Assembly: GCA_026419785.1 (NCBI GenBank)
Contig: JAODTK010000699.1
Span: forward strand, 352,001-416,000
Reading direction: 5' to 3'
Source of the DNA: Sclerodactyla briareus
Taxonomy: Eukaryota > Echinodermata > Holothuroidea > Dendrochirotida > Sclerodactylidae
DNA: 64,000 nt
Below, in pieces: positions 61,397 to 64,000 of this stretch (its first letter is position 1; each line of letters opens with the position of its first letter). The translations under genes were made by a program, and so were the position numbers. The notes beneath the pieces were generated by a model. It did not search any database and was not told the DNA's origin. It worked only from the letters and a program-made list of their open reading frames with translations.

Positions 61397-61610
61397 CGTG
61401 AAAATTTTTAAAAAAGGGTCCGTTATTCATAATGACCGAAAAGGGCCAATATTCATAATAAAGAAAGGGTCCATTATTCATAACAGAGCAGAAAGGGCTG
61501 ATATTCATAATTTTAAAAAGGTCCGATATTCTGAATCAGGAAAAGGGTCCGCAATTCATAATAGCGAAAAGGACCTTTATTCATAACGCAGAAGCGGAGA
61601 ATTCGGACTT
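61397..61610 (+). repeat. Degenerate tandem repeat, about 33-37 bp units
   Basis: About six units of the form AAAGGGTCCxxTATTCATAAT followed by a variable 8-14 bases. Weaker words of the same kind (AAGGxCTTATGAAxAAxGG) go on to about 61,890. Units are too diverged and spacers too short for CRISPR. It gives a repeated peptide frame (KGSxIHN) that I read as a by-product. Confidence 0.75.
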
Positions 61611-62006
61611 TTTTCAGTTCATGGATGTCAGACTTTTTTTTCTCATATTGAATAACAGACTCTTTTCACTAATGAGTGAAGACCAGACTGTTAGTTACTA
61701 TTATGACAAGCGACGCATTGTTACTATTATCGAATATCGACCTTTCTGTTAAAGATGCAGATCGGACCTATGAATAAGTATCTTGTGGGGGGCCATTATA
61801 AATAACTGGCCTTAGGAACAAAAACCCTTCTGACCAAAAGGTCTTATGAAAAACGGACCTTATGAATACTAATCCTTATGAACAAAGGGCAGGCACCGGA
61901 GGGCTTACTTTCCCTGGCTAGAAAGGACTCAAACATCTTTACTGTGTCCACCAAATACCTGACCCATACTGTTTTTGCCTGGATTGGTCTCCTTATTCTG
62001 TTACTC
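61611..62006. other. Worn continuation of the tandem repeat, then unique text
   Basis: TTCATAA and CTTATGAA words up to about 61,890. After that about 110 bases of unassigned sequence up to the hAT-like element. Confidence 0.4.
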
Positions 62007-62014
62007 CTTCTAGG

Positions 62015-63007
62015 CAGGGGCGTCGGGCGTTTCGAAAATGGGGGGGGGAAATTGAATGCAAATTATCATCAAATCGGAGCGCCACCATCGGTTGCGCGGA
62101 GATTTTCATACCCTCCAGATCGACGGAAACGGAACTTGCCATGCTCAATAGCACCCATCGACATGTGTGATTTGAGTAAGAGACAGACAAAACAGCTGTC
62201 ATTGTGCTACTAAGATGATTTACCGAGTATCACACATGGTATTTTTTTTATTACCTTTTCTACTCTGGCTTGTTTGCGTGGGATCCAGGGTGCGCCGAAC
62301 GGTCTCTGGTGGGATCGAAGGGAAAAGCCATAGGCGTACGGGACCACTCCAATTTGGGAGCAGAAAAGTTGCCCGAATTTACAAGTCGGTCAGCGGAAAC
62401 TACCGGCGCGCGCGAAAAAAAAAATTGCATGTTTTCCGGGCATTTTTCCTGCCAAAAAATTCAGGCATTTTTTCACTTGGTTTGGTTTTCCTCTCAAATG
62501 TTCACGAATTTTTTTCGCCCCGAATTTTTCATCTCATAAAAATTGAGGGGGGGGGGGGACAGTCTGCCCCCAGGGCTTCTGACAGTAATTGAGTGAACGA
62601 AATGATTCGAAGCATATTACATCGCATATTTCGCCTTCAACGCCTGGAAGAGAAAGGCCATTGCGCGCGAAACACTGAAAAAATATGCCCTTTTGGCTTT
62701 CGATTTAAAATTCGAGAACTCGGCATGAAGCATGGGTAATTATCCTTCCACTTCGGCCCTAGTCGGGTCCTAATACTCACCTGGGGTCCGCACCGTCCGC
62801 ACCTGGAATTAGTGGACAATTTCCAACGCGAGTGTGTTTGGTTAGACAAAAATTGAATCAGTTTAGAGTGATACAAAATAGGGCATGGGCCTATTATTTT
62901 CTTATACGGTCCGTTGAAAAGTGGGGGGGGGGCAAACGAATGATATCCCCCCCACTTTTGAAAGTGGGGGACATGTCCCCCCCCCGTCCCCCACTGTGAC
63001 GCCCATG
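62015..63007 (-). mobile_element. hAT-like non-autonomous element with 8-bp target duplication
   Basis: The octamer CTTCTAGG stands at 62,007-62,014 and again at 63,008-63,015. Between them the element starts CAGGGGCGTCGG and ends in the inverse of CATGGGCGTCAC, followed inward by G/C tracts. An 8-bp duplication and CA(G/T)GGGCGTC ends are hallmarks of hAT elements. The body holds AGCGCCACCATCGGTTG (62,078) and a GGGACATGTCCCC palindrome (62,970), and matches 49,254-49,955 in inverse orientation. A 163-codon frame (62,637-63,128) crosses the end and is not a gene. No transposase. Confidence 0.85.
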
Positions 63008-63018
63008 CTTCTAGGCAA

Positions 63019-63146
63019 TTAGGAAACACACTCCTCAAAGACGGAGTCGCCATCTGCGGGATCATCACTGTAACATCCTTCACAATTGAGAATGTCAGCG
63101 ACTTCACTGCAGCTGAGTGACCGTCCAAGACATATGGTTCTCCATC
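63019..63146 (-). CDS. Candidate terminal exon, Cys/Asp-rich, unknown gene
   Basis: On the minus strand a fine acceptor (CCTTTTCTGTTTACTTCTTAG) ends at 63,147. The exon then reads WRTICLGRSLSCSEVADILN, CEGCYSDDPADGDSVFEECV, S and stops at TAA 63,021-63,019. It holds four cysteines and a run of acidic residues, which would suit a short metal-binding or acidic tail, but I recognise no family. The hAT-like element's target duplication starts four bases past the stop, so the insertion hit the 3' UTR. Earlier exons would lie above 63,150; none is clear. It might also belong to the start of the transposon gene at 59.4-60.8 kb, but its stop argues against that. Confidence 0.42.
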
Positions 63147-63150
63147 CTAA

Positions 63151-64000
63151 GAAGTAAACAGAAAAGGTCCGATTTGCCAACATTTTTGGAAAGTGATTGG
63201 GCATTCATTCACCTTAGAAAATGTACACTGATCGTGATCTCTTCAGAACCTTTAAACATATCACAGGGCAGTGCACACTGTTATAGGGCGGGAATTATAT
63301 ATATTCCAATTGCCGGTGCCTTGTTCAGGGCTCTAAACATGCTTACAGTGGTCTCAAAGCGTTTTACAGATATGTCTCAATCAGGGCCTTAGTCATGATT
63401 GAAAAAAGAAGGACTCGTCTGTATAGGAGGGGTCTCACAAACGCCAGATGGATCCACGAGTCAGTACGCGCTAAAAACAGTGTTTAGGGAATTCTAACAG
63501 TATATAAAATACCTGTAAAAAAAAACTTTTACAGCACCTACACACTGAAGATATGAAATTTAAAATTCGATAAATATCACTCCTGCATATTCCTGATTGT
63601 ACCGACATTATTCGAGCGAAAGCATTTACCTACACTCAATTTTGATTCTGACAGCTTTCTGAAGTTTCCAACTGCAATCAGTTTGATATGTTGTATTAGC
63701 ATTTTTTGGCTAATAACAATTTAGACTAACAATTGTTGCTGGGTCTGAATAAAAAACGTTCACGTTGTTATTAGTTGATTGTAGGCTACTATAAACAAAC
63801 TTATCACGCACCCTTCCTCAGTGTACATGGGGGCTCCACATCTAAGCATAAGAGTAAAATGAATTCTGATTAAGATTTATGGTGATCTACATAAGCAAAA
63901 TAAGTTACAAGGAATTTGATTGATCTTATGGAATTTAAAAGAAATTTGGCATGGTGCCCCACGTATGATCTAATAGGATTATTCTGACCGGGCGCCCCAT
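63151..64000. other. Mostly unassigned; worn AAAGCG repeat at 63,340-63,390
   Basis: CTCAAAGCGTTTTACAGATA at about 63,353 is a worn copy of the short repeat found in M2. Otherwise AT-rich, without exon signals that I can defend. Confidence 0.4.

Noticed and set aside
61397..61610. CRISPR-like array
   Set aside because: Units are degenerate, spacers are 8-14 bases and the setting is eukaryotic.
62637..63128. 163-codon minus-strand frame
   Set aside because: It crosses the end and target repeat of a hAT-like element, and its peptide comes from G/C tracts and MITE sequence.

Overview
The window looks like nuclear DNA from a marine invertebrate animal. It is AT-rich and intron-bearing, with long G/C and T homopolymers, no bacterial-type gene packing, and many decayed non-LTR retrotransposons, DNA transposons and tRNA-derived SINEs. 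The short TATATAGCGCTT...AAAGCGCTTTACA repeats and the arrays of AGGTCA-bearing repeats suggest a deuterostome such as an echinoderm, but that is an inference and no phylum is proven. No complete, recognisable host protein gene is visible. Coding frames, including those of the transposons, are often broken by one-base shifts, which means either decay or an unpolished long-read assembly.

The main architecture is a long direct repeat in two modules, here called M1 (about 4-5 kb) and M2 (about 4-5 kb), in the order M1-A (0.5-4.4 kb), M2-A (21.0-28.05 kb, split by a LINE), M1-B (29.8-34.0 kb), M2-B (34.6-39.7 kb), a short M2-D piece (40.4-40.8 kb), M1-C (40.8-45.9 kb), M2-C (52.9-56.9 kb) and a faint M2-E (58.5-59.0 kb). 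All have the same orientation. Comparing copies gives empty sites for several insertions: a 3.1-kb CR1-like LINE in M2-A, a 0.7-kb element with terminal inverted repeats in M2-B, a 2-kb nest of MITE-like elements in M1-C, and a block of GT microsatellite plus a roughly 312-bp tandem array in M2-C.

Between M1-A and M2-A lies a 16-kb non-duplicated island (4.4-21 kb) with the best host-gene signals: a plus-strand first exon at 5,232-5,323 behind CCAAT and ETS-like promoter motifs, and a minus-strand set starting with a short first exon at 20,547-20,597, followed by exon-like blocks at 19,872-19,991, 18,519-18,670, about 17,518-17,668 and 16,601-16,803. The products are not recognised. The island also holds two LINE relics, SINEs and a 129-base T run.

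The right-hand part (57-64 kb) holds a palindrome-rich minisatellite, a decayed EnSpm/CACTA-type transposase on the minus strand (59.4-60.8 kb), a 36-bp-type tandem repeat (61.4 kb), and a 993-bp hAT-like element with an exact 8-bp target duplication that abuts the stop codon of a minus-strand terminal exon (63,019-63,146). The most unusual item is a hammerhead ribozyme motif on the minus strand at 28,653-28,710, beside ATT-repeat tracts between M2-A and M1-B.
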